Origin: Betaproteobacteria bacterium
GTDB taxonomy: Bacteria; Pseudomonadota; Gammaproteobacteria; Burkholderiales; Casimicrobiaceae
Reading direction: 5' to 3'
Length of the DNA stretch: 64,000 bases
NCBI GenBank assembly: GCA_013298765.1
Contig: JAAFJA010000009.1
Span: 1 to 64,000 of the forward strand
Positions within the stretch are counted from its first letter, which is position 1; each line of letters starts with the position of its first letter. The notes under the pieces are model-generated. The model was not told where the DNA came from and made no database searches. It was given only the letters and a program-made list of their open reading frames with translations. The translations under genes and the position numbers were made by a program. Shown piece by piece: positions 38,316 through 46,910 of the stretch.

Positions 38316-39671
38316 ATGCGTAACTTGCGATTGAACGTACTCTCCAGTGTCATCGGTGCGGCGCTGGCCGTGACCGCTGGTGCTGTCTCCGCGCAAACGG
38401 CTGATCTGCTTTCGCTCTACCGCGAAGCCACGCGCCAAGATCCAGCGGTTGCGGCAGCAGAGGCGAGTTTGCAGGCCGCCCGTGAGCGGCTCGCGCAGTC
38501 AGAGGCGGCCAACGGGCTCTCGGCCACTGTCTCAGCCAGCGCGAGCGCAAACTATGGCGACTCACGCGTTCGCGGCTTGCCTTCATCGATTGGTCAAGTT
38601 GATCGCGGCTACTTAAACGGCAGCGTGACCGCGCAAGTCACTAAACCCTTGATCCGTAGCTCGATTAAGGTAGGCATCGAGCAGGCGCGCGCAGGGGTTT
38701 CGCTCTCGGAAATCTCGGTAGCTTCGGCCAAGCAAGATCTCGCCACGCGAGTTGCTCAGGCTTACTTCGATGTGCTCCTCGCCCAAGATAACGTCACGTT
38801 AGTCGTGGCGCAAAAGGCCGCCGTTGGCGAGCAGCTCGCGCAAGCTAAGCGCAACTTTGAGGTGGGTACTGCAACCATTGTTGACACCAACGAAGCACAA
38901 GCCCGCTACGATCAGGTGATCGCGCAAGAAATCGCTGCCAATAACGAACTCGATCGCACGCGCTGGGCGCTTCGTAATACCGTGGGCCGCTTCGAAGCCA
39001 GCATCGCAGGACTCAAACCGAGCATCATGATTGATGCGCCGCAGCCAGCAAACATGGAAGCGTGGGTTACGCGCGCAGAGCGCGATGCATTCGGCGTGCG
39101 TATTGCGCAGCAATCGCTCGCAGTGACTGAATTCGATGTGAAGCGCGCACAAACAGGCAAAGATTGGACGCTTGATGCGTCCGCCAGCGCAACCCATGGC
39201 CAAAACACCGGTTCGCTCGCCTCATCGCGCGGCGGTTTCAGCACCACGGGTCTCGTAGGCGTGAATTTTCAGATGCCGTTTGATATTTCGGGCGCGGTTG
39301 ACGCGCGCATTCGCGAAGCGATATCGAATGTGGAAAAGGCTAGAAACGATGTCGAGAGCGCGCGCCGTACCGCCGCACTTGGCGTTCGCCAGACCTATCT
39401 TGGCGTTACGAGCGGTATCGCAAGCGTCGCTGCGCAGCAGCAAGCCCTTAAATCCGCCGAGACCTTACTCGCTTCAACGAAGCTAGGCCTTGAAGTAGGT
39501 GTACGCACGAACCTCGACGTGTTGAACGCACAGCAAACCCTCACCCAAGTGCAGCGCGATCTTGCTCAGGCGCGCTACAACGCGATTCTCAATCGCCTGC
39601 GCCTTGAAGCTGCGTCGGGCGATCTAAACGAAGACGACATTCGCCGCACGAACGACTATCTCGGTCGCTAA
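38316..39671 (+). CDS. tolC: TolC-family outer-membrane channel
   Basis: A 451-residue trimeric outer-membrane channel for type I secretion and tripartite efflux. The signal peptide (1-27) ends in VSA. Two repeats of beta strand and long coiled-coil helices are seen: LLSLYREATRQDPAVAAAEA near 31-50, AYFDVLLAQDNV near 148-159, then DVKRAQTGKDWTLDASASA near 275-293 and LEVGVRTNLDVLNAQQTLTQ near 389-408. It follows the rhodanese gene by 67 nt. It is the likely outer-membrane partner for the RND pump upstream; that link is inference. Confidence 0.94.
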   Translation: MRNLRLNVLSSVIGAALAVTAGAVSAQTADLLSLYREATRQDPAVAAAEASLQAARERLAQSEAANGLSATVSASASANYGDSRVRGLPSSIGQVDRGYLNGSVTAQVTKPLIRSSIKVGIEQARAGVSLSEISVASAKQDLATRVAQAYFDVLLAQDNVTLVVAQKAAVGEQLAQAKRNFEVGTATIVDTNEAQARYDQVIAQEIAANNELDRTRWALRNTVGRFEASIAGLKPSIMIDAPQPANMEAWVTRAERDAFGVRIAQQSLAVTEFDVKRAQTGKDWTLDASASATHGQNTGSLASSRGGFSTTGLVGVNFQMPFDISGAVDARIREAISNVEKARNDVESARRTAALGVRQTYLGVTSGIASVAAQQQALKSAETLLASTKLGLEVGVRTNLDVLNAQQTLTQVQRDLAQARYNAILNRLRLEAASGDLNEDDIRRTNDYLGR

Positions 39672-39709
39672 GAAGCGGTTGTTTTTTCGGCGTGGCTGGG
39701 AGAGATTCT

Positions 39710-39733
39710 TTAGCGCGAATTGACCCGCGCTAA
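39710..39733 (+). terminator. Hairpin between convergent tolC and the TraB-like gene
   Basis: TTAGCGCG at 39710-39717 pairs with CGCGCTAA at 39726-39733 around an 8-nt loop. No U-tract follows in either direction, so termination strength is doubtful. Confidence 0.35.
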
Positions 39734-39793
39734 GTTGCACATGCACCGTCGCGCGCGGAGCCGCGAGCCGCGCAGATCGAAGCGCCGACCGCT

Positions 39794-40744
39794 CTACTTC
39801 TTAGGCTGTTCAGCAGACTTCGCTGCCGCTGGCGGCGCAGTGGTAGCAGGGGCTTGCAAAACGGAATCGGCGATCAGCGGCGTCACCTTGATGCCGCGCT
39901 TCTCAAGAGCTTGTAACAAGTTCGTTGGCCCATGCATGTGTGCGACGCCAATTGCGACAAAGTGTTTTTCGTTTTTCGCGAGATAGCCGTCAATGGTCTC
40001 CGCCATCGATCCGTGGCGATCATCAAAAATGCGTTGACGGGAACGTTTGCCAATCGGCGAATCGCCAAATTCATCCACGGTAATTTTGGCAATGGCTTCC
40101 CCGTCTCCGATCCGGTACGCGGCAATCATGTCGTTGATGCGGCGCTCCATTTTGTTTTCGCGAACGGCAGTCAAAAAGCGATTCATCCCAGCCACCGCCT
40201 CCGGACCATCGGCACCCGCAAGGCTCGTGCACTGTTTCGGGCCCTCAACCTCTACCACGCGCTTCTTCTGGAAATACGCTTCGCGCGTAATCACCAAATC
40301 AATACCGTCTTCAAAGTCCACGCCGAGTTGGGTTAATTCCGTGACCGTCAGAATGAGATTCACCATCCAAAGCTTCCGACCATCAAGCTTTTTTAGATCG
40401 AGCCCAGAGGCCTTTGCATAGCGCGAGAGCTGCTGCATTTCTTCTTCGGGAAGGAGCTTGTCGAGCTTCTCGTTGGTGGCGGCAAGGCGATTGCAAGCAA
40501 CTCGCGTGTCATCGCGCGTGACATCGACTTCAACCGCGATTACGTCCGCTGCATCGAAGCGCGAGCGTACAAAAGTGGGCACAGGATAAAAATCTGGTTT
40601 CCCAACGTGGAGTGAGCCGAACAGCGTGGCCGTTTTGCCATTTTTTGAGAGCTCCCACAGGAAGGGCTTTTTCACCTGCGCAGTCGCATTTTGTGCGAAT
40701 GCGATCGCGGCGGTGAGGGTGAGAAGTGTGAAGAGACGTTTCAT
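39794..40744 (-). CDS. TraB/GumN family protein
   Basis: A 316-residue exported protein of the TraB/PrgY/GumN family, whose members resemble the Tiki metalloproteases. The signal peptide (1-22) ends in ATA. The paired histidine motifs are GSLHVG near residue 43 and GVAHMHGPTNLLQALEKRG near 270. Between them lie EGPKQCTSLAG and RINDMIAAYRIGDGEAI. An Ala/Pro-rich tail ends the protein. The start at 40744 gives the signal peptide; there is no ribosome site, and the AmpG-like start codon is only 18 nt away on the other strand. Confidence 0.88.
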   Translation of the reverse strand: MKRLFTLLTLTAAIAFAQNATAQVKKPFLWELSKNGKTATLFGSLHVGKPDFYPVPTFVRSRFDAADVIAVEVDVTRDDTRVACNRLAATNEKLDKLLPEEEMQQLSRYAKASGLDLKKLDGRKLWMVNLILTVTELTQLGVDFEDGIDLVITREAYFQKKRVVEVEGPKQCTSLAGADGPEAVAGMNRFLTAVRENKMERRINDMIAAYRIGDGEAIAKITVDEFGDSPIGKRSRQRIFDDRHGSMAETIDGYLAKNEKHFVAIGVAHMHGPTNLLQALEKRGIKVTPLIADSVLQAPATTAPPAAAKSAEQPKK

Positions 40745-40762
40745 AGCGCGGATAATAGCCTG
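40745..40762. promoter_or_regulatory. Very short divergent control region between the TraB-like and AmpG-like genes
   Basis: Only 18 nt separate the two start codons. The sequence contains GATAATAG, which offers GATAAT as a -10 box on the plus strand and TATTAT on the minus strand. Transcripts from either would start at or inside the start codon, so both messages could be leaderless. Promoters further inside each gene are the alternative. Confidence 0.35.
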
Positions 40763-42124
40763 ATGCAAAACCATACAACTAACGCGGCGCAAACGGGAGC
40801 CGCCGACTTGCCGCCGCGCAACACGCCAGAACCCAAGAAATCTTGGCGCGAGGCCTTCCGCGTATACGCGGAGCCCGCGTCCCTGCGCATGTTTGCCCTC
40901 GGTTTTTCGGCTGGATTGCCGCTGCTTCTTGTTTTTGGAACCTTGTCGTTTTGGCTGCGTGAAGCGGGTGTGAATCGCGCGACGATTGGGTTTATCAGTT
41001 GGGTGACCTTGGCATATGCCTTCAAATGGTGCTGGGCGCCGCTCGTGGATCGTCTGCCGATCCCTGTGTTCACCCGCATGCTTGGGCGCCGGCGCAGTTG
41101 GTTGTTGCTCGCGCAAATCGGCGTGGTCATTGGGCTCGTCGGGATGGCGTTTTCCGATCCGAAAGTTTCGATTCACGCGATCGTTTGGTTCGCGCTACTG
41201 GTTGCGTTTTCATCGGCCACGCAAGACATTGCGCTCGATGCGTTTCGCATTGAATCCGGCGATAAAGAACGTCAGTCGGCGTTGTCCGCGACCTATCAAA
41301 TGGGCTACCGCATCGCGATGATCTGGGCGGGCGCGGGTGTGCTCTGGATTGCGGCGCGCGCGGAAGTCGCGAACCCTCAGAACTACGATGTGAATGCGTG
41401 GAAAGTGGCGTATCTGGTGATGGCCGCATCGATGATTGTTGGGTTTGCGACAGTGCTTTTCTCGAAGGAGCCTGCGCCGCAGCCGCTCACGCGACCCAAG
41501 AACGTGTTCGAGTGGCTGCAATCGGCGCTGATCGATCCCTTCGCTGACTTTTTTCGCCGCTACAAATGGCATGCCGCGCTGATCCTCGCGCTCATCGCAA
41601 CGTATCGCATCAGCGATATCGTGATGGGCATCATGGCCAATCCGTTTTACGTGGACATGGGCTACACGAAAGACGAGGTCGCCTCCATTGCCAAGGTGTA
41701 TGGCGTGATCATGACGCTCGTCGGCGCGTTTGTCGGCGGCGTGCTCTCGATCAAGATCGGCATGATGCGCACTCTCATGCTCGGCGCGATCCTTTCTGCC
41801 GCAAGCAACTTACTTTTCGCATGGCTCACCACGCGTGGGCATGATGTGACGGCGCTCACCGTCGTGATTTCAATTGATAACTTGAGTAGCGGTATTGCGT
41901 CCACTGCGTTCATCGCCTACATGTCAAGCTTGACGAACATCAGCTATTCGGCAACGCAGTACGCGCTGCTTTCCTCGATGATGCTCTTGCTGCCGAAATG
42001 GATTGCAGGGTTCTCCGGCGTCGCGGTGAACGCAGTTGGCTATCCTTCGTTTTTCATCGGAACCGCGATGCTTGGCGTGCCTGTTTTGATCCTGATTTGG
42101 ATTGCTTCGCGCAAGCTGAAGTAA
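40763..42124 (+). CDS. ampG: AmpG-like muropeptide permease (major facilitator family)
   Basis: A 453-residue inner-membrane protein with 12 or more helices. AmpG brings anhydromuropeptides from the periplasm back for wall recycling. Family pieces are FALGFSAGLPLLLVFGTLSF near 43-62, FKWCWAPLVDRLPIP near 82-96, the loop LGRRRSWLLL near 102, SATQDIALDAFRIE near 145-158, and SYSATQYALLSSMMLLLPK near 393-411. The start at 40763 is chosen because the residues before it overlap the divergent gene. No amp or nag partners are nearby. Confidence 0.88.
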   Translation: MQNHTTNAAQTGAADLPPRNTPEPKKSWREAFRVYAEPASLRMFALGFSAGLPLLLVFGTLSFWLREAGVNRATIGFISWVTLAYAFKWCWAPLVDRLPIPVFTRMLGRRRSWLLLAQIGVVIGLVGMAFSDPKVSIHAIVWFALLVAFSSATQDIALDAFRIESGDKERQSALSATYQMGYRIAMIWAGAGVLWIAARAEVANPQNYDVNAWKVAYLVMAASMIVGFATVLFSKEPAPQPLTRPKNVFEWLQSALIDPFADFFRRYKWHAALILALIATYRISDIVMGIMANPFYVDMGYTKDEVASIAKVYGVIMTLVGAFVGGVLSIKIGMMRTLMLGAILSAASNLLFAWLTTRGHDVTALTVVISIDNLSSGIASTAFIAYMSSLTNISYSATQYALLSSMMLLLPKWIAGFSGVAVNAVGYPSFFIGTAMLGVPVLILIWIASRKLK

Positions 42125-42158
42125 CGTGAAGCGTGAATCAGTTAGCTTTTACGACTAA

Positions 42159-42177
42159 GCCCCGATTAGCACGGGGC
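42159..42177 (+). terminator. Hairpin after the AmpG-like gene
   Basis: GCCCCG at 42159-42164 pairs with CGGGGC at 42172-42177, 35 nt after the stop codon. A U-rich but interrupted tract follows only about 10 nt later, so it is a moderate candidate. Confidence 0.4.
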
Positions 42178-42286
42178 AACGTGTGTATTAATTTTGTTAT
42201 TGAAATGTATATTTATGGCCCACTTGCCCAAATTAATTTAGGGCGATCGCCGAATAGTTAACTAGAAGATTCGTGGAGAAATCGCT

Positions 42287-42754
42287 ATGCCTGTGAGCCT
42301 CACCTTAAACGGCGCGCCGCTCAGTTTGAATGTCCCAGATGAGAAACCACTCTTGTGGGCGATTCGCGAAGACGCCAATCTCACCGGCACCAAGTTCGGT
42401 TGCGGCATCGCGATGTGCGGCGCGTGCACGGTGCATGTGAACGGCGAGGCCACGCGTACCTGCGTGCTGCCGTGTTCCGCCGTTGCAGGCAAAGAAGTAA
42501 CGACTATCGAGGGCATCACGGCGAAAGGATTGAACGCCGTGCAGCAAGCCTGGATTGAAATGCAAGTGCCGCAGTGCGGTTACTGCCAGAGCGGCTTCAT
42601 CATGGCCGTCACCGCGCTCCTCGATAAGAACCCGAATCCGAGCGATGCTGAGGTTGAATCTGCGATCACGAATCTGTGTCGCTGCGGTACGTATCCTGCG
42701 ATGAGAAAAGCGATCAAACGCGCAGTTGAATTAAAGAAGGGCGGTGCCAAGTGA
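42287..42754 (+). CDS. iorA: Isoquinoline 1-oxidoreductase-like small subunit, two [2Fe-2S] clusters
   Basis: A 155-residue electron-transfer subunit of the xanthine-oxidase family. The N-terminal plant-type cluster uses Cys39, Cys44, Cys47 and Cys59 (CGIAMCGAC and later RTC). The C-terminal helical cluster uses the cysteines of QCGYCQSGF and LCRCGTY. It passes electrons from the molybdenum site of the large subunit to an outside acceptor. GGAG stands upstream of the ATG. The stop overlaps the start of the large-subunit gene by 4 nt. The physiological substrate is unknown. Confidence 0.92.
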   Translation: MPVSLTLNGAPLSLNVPDEKPLLWAIREDANLTGTKFGCGIAMCGACTVHVNGEATRTCVLPCSAVAGKEVTTIEGITAKGLNAVQQAWIEMQVPQCGYCQSGFIMAVTALLDKNPNPSDAEVESAITNLCRCGTYPAMRKAIKRAVELKKGGAK

Positions 42755-45066
42755 AAACGCCCTCAACAAACCCCAAATCCTCTCTCCGCCGAAGAATTCT
42801 GATCGGCAGCGCCTGGGTCGGCGGTGGTCTCGCCGTCGCGGCTTCAATCGGCGGCACACTCGCGTGGAGGCGCGTCGCAAACGCACAGAAATACATGCTG
42901 CCGGTGGATAACGCCAAAGGCGAATCTGCATTCAATGCGTGGTTGAAGATCGCGCCCGATTCCACGGTCACCGTCGCTGTGCCGCGGCAAGACATGGGGC
43001 AGGGCATTTACACCATGCTCGCGATGTTGGTGGCCGAAGAGCTCGATGCCGATTGGTCAAAGGTGAAGCCCGAGCAGGCGCCCGTGAATCCGATTTACGG
43101 CAACTTGACGATGCTCGTCGATGGCGCGCCGCCCGCGATGAAATCGATGATGGGCGTGATCTCAAAAGTGCTCGGCGTGCAAGCCACGGGTGGCTCCACG
43201 TCCACACGCGATGCGTGGGTGCCCATGCGCGCCGCCGCCGCGAGTGCGCGCGCGATGCTGCTGATGGTTGCGGCGACGAAGTGGAGCGTTCCCGTTGGCG
43301 AATTAACCATCGCGAAATCGATCATCACGCATGCTAAAAGCGGCAAGAGCGCGCCGTTTGGCGAGTTCGCAAAGGAAGCGGCGATGCTTCCTGTGCCGCC
43401 AGTGATCACGCCAAAACCGCAAAGCGAATGGAAGCTCCTCGGCACCTCGCCGAAGCGCACCGACGTGCCCGACAAATCAACAGGCAAAGCGCAATTCGGC
43501 ATCGACGTGCGGCTTGACGGCATGCTCTATGCGGCGGTGAAACACATTGATCTTGTGCAAGGTGAATTGCAGGCCGTGCGCTGGAAAAAAGGCGCCGCAC
43601 CGAAGAACGTGATGCATGAAGTGCGCGGCCCGGATTGGTTCGCCGTGATCGGCAAGAGCTATTGGGAAATGCAGCAAGCGCTTCAAGACGTTGAACTCGT
43701 CGCGGGCGGCGCGAACGCGGTGATGCTTTCTTCGCCGCAGCTTTCGAATTTGTATGAGCGCATTTTGAATGGTGAAGACGAGGGCTTGAAGCCGCTCGCG
43801 AAACCGCTGCGCCGCACCTTCGAATCAAAGGGCAATGCGCTGCGCACTATTGCCGCCACTGATTTGAAGCAGCGTATCGAAGCGAGCTACAGCGTGCCCT
43901 TCCTCGCGCACGCAACGATGGAGCCGATGAATTGCACGGCGCAGATTGCGGGCGGCAAAGTCGACGTGTGGGTTGGCAACCAAGCGCCAACGATTGTGTC
44001 GTGGCTCGCCGCAAGTGCGGCCGGAGTGAGTAGTGACGACGTGAAGGTACACACGCCGTATCTCGGTGGCGGCTTCGGTCGCCGCGCTGACATGGAAGTC
44101 GTGCGCCAAGCGCTCGCCTGCGCGAAAGTGACAGGTGGTAAACCCGTGCAAGTGATTTGGTCGCGCGAAGAAGACGTGAAGCATGATGCGTATCGCCCCG
44201 CGGTCGCCTGCAAAATGTCTGCAGCGTTTGATGAAGCAGGCGGCCTCGGTGCGTGGTATCACCGAATTGCCGGGCCAAGCGTCACCAAGGCGTACGTGAA
44301 GCGCTTGAATCCGATGCTCGCGGGCGATGATCCGCCGGACAAAACCAATTGCGAAGGCGCGGCAGACGCGCCGTATCGATTAGCGATCGCGAATTTCCAA
44401 TGCGATCATGCGCAAGTGGATTTGCCAGTGCCGATGGGCTATTGGCGAAGCGTCGGTCATTCGTTCAACGCGTTCTTCGTTGAATCGTTCGTCGATGAAA
44501 TTGCACACGCGTTGAAGAAGGATCCGTATCTCTTCCGACTGGAATTGTTGAAAGATGTACCGCGTTTCGCCAAAGTGCTCGACGCCGCTGCCAGCGCAGC
44601 GAAATGGAACACACCGCTCGCGCCGATTGCGGGCGGCAAAGTCGGCCGCGGTATCGCCATTGCCGAGAGCTTCAAGAGCATCGTCGCGCAAGTGGTCGAT
44701 GTGGAAGTTATCGGTGGCAAGCAGATCAAATTGCGCCGCGTGGTGAGCGCCGTCGATTGCGGCTTCGCGCTCGATCCCGAAAACGTCAAAGCCCAAATTG
44801 CCAGCGCCGCGATTTACGGCCTCACGGCAGCACTCAAAGGCAAGATCACGCTCAAAGAAAGCCAAGTCGAACAATCAAACTTCAACGACTACGGCCTGCT
44901 CTCACTCGCCGAAGCGCCCGAGTTTGGAACGGTGATCGTTAACTCAGGTGAGGCACTGGGTGGGATCGGTGAAGTGGGTCTACCGCCCGTGATTCCTGCG
45001 CTTGCGAATGCGATTTTTAGTGCGAGCGGGAAGCGGTTAAGGGAGATGCCGTTTGTGCTCGTATGA
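42751..45066 (+). CDS. iorB: Isoquinoline 1-oxidoreductase-like molybdopterin subunit
   Basis: A 771-residue catalytic subunit that hydroxylates N-heterocycles or oxidises aldehydes with a molybdopterin cytosine dinucleotide cofactor. A Tat-like signal is present: SSLRRRILIGSA near residues 10-21, then a hydrophobic stretch. The cofactor regions include PRQDMGQGIYTMLAMLVAEE near 76-95, LGGGFGRRADMEVVRQAL near 436-453, and the C-terminal GIGEVGLPPVIPALANAI near 740 with the family active-site glutamate. It starts with GTG overlapping the iorA stop. No cytochrome subunit gene is attached, although many exported members have one. Confidence 0.92.
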   Translation: MKTPSTNPKSSLRRRILIGSAWVGGGLAVAASIGGTLAWRRVANAQKYMLPVDNAKGESAFNAWLKIAPDSTVTVAVPRQDMGQGIYTMLAMLVAEELDADWSKVKPEQAPVNPIYGNLTMLVDGAPPAMKSMMGVISKVLGVQATGGSTSTRDAWVPMRAAAASARAMLLMVAATKWSVPVGELTIAKSIITHAKSGKSAPFGEFAKEAAMLPVPPVITPKPQSEWKLLGTSPKRTDVPDKSTGKAQFGIDVRLDGMLYAAVKHIDLVQGELQAVRWKKGAAPKNVMHEVRGPDWFAVIGKSYWEMQQALQDVELVAGGANAVMLSSPQLSNLYERILNGEDEGLKPLAKPLRRTFESKGNALRTIAATDLKQRIEASYSVPFLAHATMEPMNCTAQIAGGKVDVWVGNQAPTIVSWLAASAAGVSSDDVKVHTPYLGGGFGRRADMEVVRQALACAKVTGGKPVQVIWSREEDVKHDAYRPAVACKMSAAFDEAGGLGAWYHRIAGPSVTKAYVKRLNPMLAGDDPPDKTNCEGAADAPYRLAIANFQCDHAQVDLPVPMGYWRSVGHSFNAFFVESFVDEIAHALKKDPYLFRLELLKDVPRFAKVLDAAASAAKWNTPLAPIAGGKVGRGIAIAESFKSIVAQVVDVEVIGGKQIKLRRVVSAVDCGFALDPENVKAQIASAAIYGLTAALKGKITLKESQVEQSNFNDYGLLSLAEAPEFGTVIVNSGEALGGIGEVGLPPVIPALANAIFSASGKRLREMPFVLV

Positions 45067-45425
45067 GCAGTCTTGAACATGAAGTTCGAAGATGGGTACT
45101 GCTTGTGCTATGTGTGCTCGGTGCACTAGCGACTTACTGGTACTTCCGTCGCTGTGCTGTGAGCCCGGAGATAAACATCATGGGGCTTGCGATTGGACTC
45201 CTCTTGCAGCTTGGAGCATTGGGAGGTGCTTATGTTGCTGTTCAATTTCATGAAGGACTTCTTGAACCACCCAAGCGATCATGGCGCAAGGAAGCCGTTG
45301 GAGTCGTCGCGTTCTTTGTGTTCATGGGACTTTTCTTGACTAGGCAGTCATTGCTGTTCGGCGATGTTGTAGGAAAAGCGCGCGGAACAAAGTCGTCTGG
45401 CGATGCGTGTTTCGTATCCAAATAG
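45063..45425 (+). CDS. Small membrane protein, unrecognised
   Basis: A 120-residue protein with three or four hydrophobic segments (about 10-28, 38-62, 80-97). I recognise no family. The ATG overlaps the iorB stop codon (ATGA), so it is translationally coupled to the molybdoenzyme. It may anchor or serve that enzyme at the membrane, or be an unrelated passenger. Composition resembles its neighbours. Confidence 0.65.
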   Translation: MSSLEHEVRRWVLLVLCVLGALATYWYFRRCAVSPEINIMGLAIGLLLQLGALGGAYVAVQFHEGLLEPPKRSWRKEAVGVVAFFVFMGLFLTRQSLLFGDVVGKARGTKSSGDACFVSK

Positions 45426-45434
45426 CAAGACCCT

Positions 45435-45950
45435 ATGCCGATACCGCTCGGTGATCGAATTCTCAAAGTGAATCACGCCGGCGAACACGGCGCGATAAGC
45501 ATTTACACAGGCCAACTGTTGCTCGCGCGATGGACTGCACCGAAACTTGTCGCCGAGCTGTACGAGATGCGCGAGCACGAGCGGAAGCATCGCGAAGTCT
45601 TTTGGCAAGAATTGCAGCGGCGGCAACGCCCACGTTGCAAGAGTTATTGGCTTTGCGCTGCTGGAGGAATTACGCTCGGGCTTTTGACAGGGTTACTGGG
45701 AAGCAAATCGATCGCCGCAACTACGGTTGCGGTGGAACGAGTCGTGTTAACGCCCTTGAAAAAGCAGATTGAATTGCTACAGGACGACCCTCAAGCGGTG
45801 AGCGCAATTCAATCGATCATCGGCGATGAGCAAAGCCATCATGATCAGTCGGCGTCACGTGTGAACGAAAGGGATTGGTGGTTTCGCTTGATTAAACCTG
45901 TCGTTTCCGCGTCGACCGAAGCGGTTATTTGGACAGGGATGAAGATGTAA
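45435..45950 (+). CDS. coq7: Coq7-type demethoxyubiquinone hydroxylase
   Basis: A 171-residue ferritin-like di-iron protein. Coq7 adds the last hydroxyl group in ubiquinone synthesis at the membrane. The iron-ligand pattern is visible: Glu17 in KVNHAGEHGAI, the E-x-x-H of EHERKH at 49-52, Glu in TVAVERVV near 100, and E-x-x-H in GDEQSHHDQ near 130. This is the compact form without extra domains. It lies 9 nt after the small membrane protein gene and may share its transcript. The link to the molybdoenzyme, if any, could be through quinone; that is speculation. Confidence 0.88.
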   Translation: MPIPLGDRILKVNHAGEHGAISIYTGQLLLARWTAPKLVAELYEMREHERKHREVFWQELQRRQRPRCKSYWLCAAGGITLGLLTGLLGSKSIAATTVAVERVVLTPLKKQIELLQDDPQAVSAIQSIIGDEQSHHDQSASRVNERDWWFRLIKPVVSASTEAVIWTGMKM

Positions 45951-45976
45951 GTCGATCTCTAAACGCGAGGTTAGTC

Positions 45977-46078
45977 GTAGGGTGCGATCCTATCGCACCT
46001 CGTTCGACAGGCGCGAAGCGCATTTCTCAAATCTACTCGGGTTCGTACCAATTTGGGTGCGATAGGATCGCGCCCTAC
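45977..46078. repeat. REP-type inverted pair (GTAGGGTGCGAT family)
   Basis: Arms 45977-45999 and 46056-46078 are 23 nt each and match as inverted repeats at 22 of 23 positions, 56 nt apart. Each starts with GTAG and contains its own dyad, GGTGCGAT with ATCGCACC. It fills the space between convergent coq7 and the flavin reductase gene and is unrelated in stem sequence to the other REP pairs here. Confidence 0.8.
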
Positions 46079-46083
46079 TCCAT

Positions 46084-46791
46084 TCACGAAACCCGCTTCG
46101 CGGGCTCAATCTCAAACGAATCCACGACCGCGAGAAACGTCCCACCCGCGACGTAATGCAAAGTCTGCAATTCACTCGGCGTGTTGGCATCGTATGTCCA
46201 ATGCCCGTTCGAAAACACGCGTGAATCGGCCCATGCGGCGGTGACTTCGCCGAGGAAGAGGTCGTAGGTGTTTTGAATGTGCGGCTCGGGGATGACTTTG
46301 CATTCGAGCCAGGCCACGCAGCCTTCAACATGCGGCAATTCCTTCGCCAAATCAATCCGGGGACTTCGTTGCTCCTCCTCGCCGTGCTCACGCACTGCCT
46401 TCGTCGTTGCGCCTCGTCCCGAATCGATTTGGCGATGGAATGAATCGGTACTGTTGAACGAGAAAGTTTGCAAACCGAACGCGGCAAACTTGTCTTCGTA
46501 AACCTTCGCATCAAGCTCGCGCGCGCTCGTGCGCCCGACCGCGAGCACCTGCGATGCGATCACGCGTGCGGGAACATTCAACGCGAACTTCCCGGAGGCT
46601 TCGACAAGCTCACGCGTGACACAGGATTTGTCGATCACCACCGCGACTTTTGCGACCGGATGAAAATCCAGCGCCATGTTCCACGAGGCCGCCATCACGT
46701 TTCGTCGACCGTTGTGCGCACTGGTGACGAGCACCGTCGGGCCGTGATTGAGCAGTCGATAGGCTTTTTGGAGTGGGACGGGTTCACGCAA
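46084..46791 (-). CDS. Flavin reductase-like protein (FMN split-barrel)
   Basis: A 235-residue protein of the flavin-reductase-like family, which binds FMN in a split barrel and often supplies reduced flavin to monooxygenases. Key pieces are GPTVLVTSAHNGRRNVMAASW near 17-37, CVTRELVEASGKFALNVPA near 57-75, and CVAWLECKVIPEPHIQNTYDLFLG near 157-180. A loop at about 115-150 is longer than usual and charged. The start is TTG at 46791, supported by AGGAG nine bases upstream. It is last in a minus-strand run after argF, separated from the RluA gene by a REP pair. Confidence 0.82.
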   Translation of the reverse strand: MREPVPLQKAYRLLNHGPTVLVTSAHNGRRNVMAASWNMALDFHPVAKVAVVIDKSCVTRELVEASGKFALNVPARVIASQVLAVGRTSARELDAKVYEDKFAAFGLQTFSFNSTDSFHRQIDSGRGATTKAVREHGEEEQRSPRIDLAKELPHVEGCVAWLECKVIPEPHIQNTYDLFLGEVTAAWADSRVFSNGHWTYDANTPSELQTLHYVAGGTFLAVVDSFEIEPAKRVS

Positions 46792-46812
46792 AGTGCTTTT
46801 CTCCTGGCGGCT

Positions 46813-46870
46813 GTAGGCGACGACTTGGCGTCGCTCGATATCACGAAAGCGCGGCCAAGTCCGCGCCTAC
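46813..46870. repeat. REP-type inverted pair, diverged relative of the 1257-1313 element
   Basis: Arms 46813-46835 and 46848-46870 both begin with GTAGGCG and differ at four positions (19 of 23 match). The differences are compensatory: the left arm pairs GCGACG with CGTCGC, the right arm GCGCGG with CCGCGC, so each arm keeps its own hairpin. The unit lies between the RluA gene and the flavin reductase gene. Confidence 0.75.
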
Positions 46871-46910
46871 ACTCGGCTCAACACAGCGTACCGAGTTCCC
46901 CCAAGTGGTA

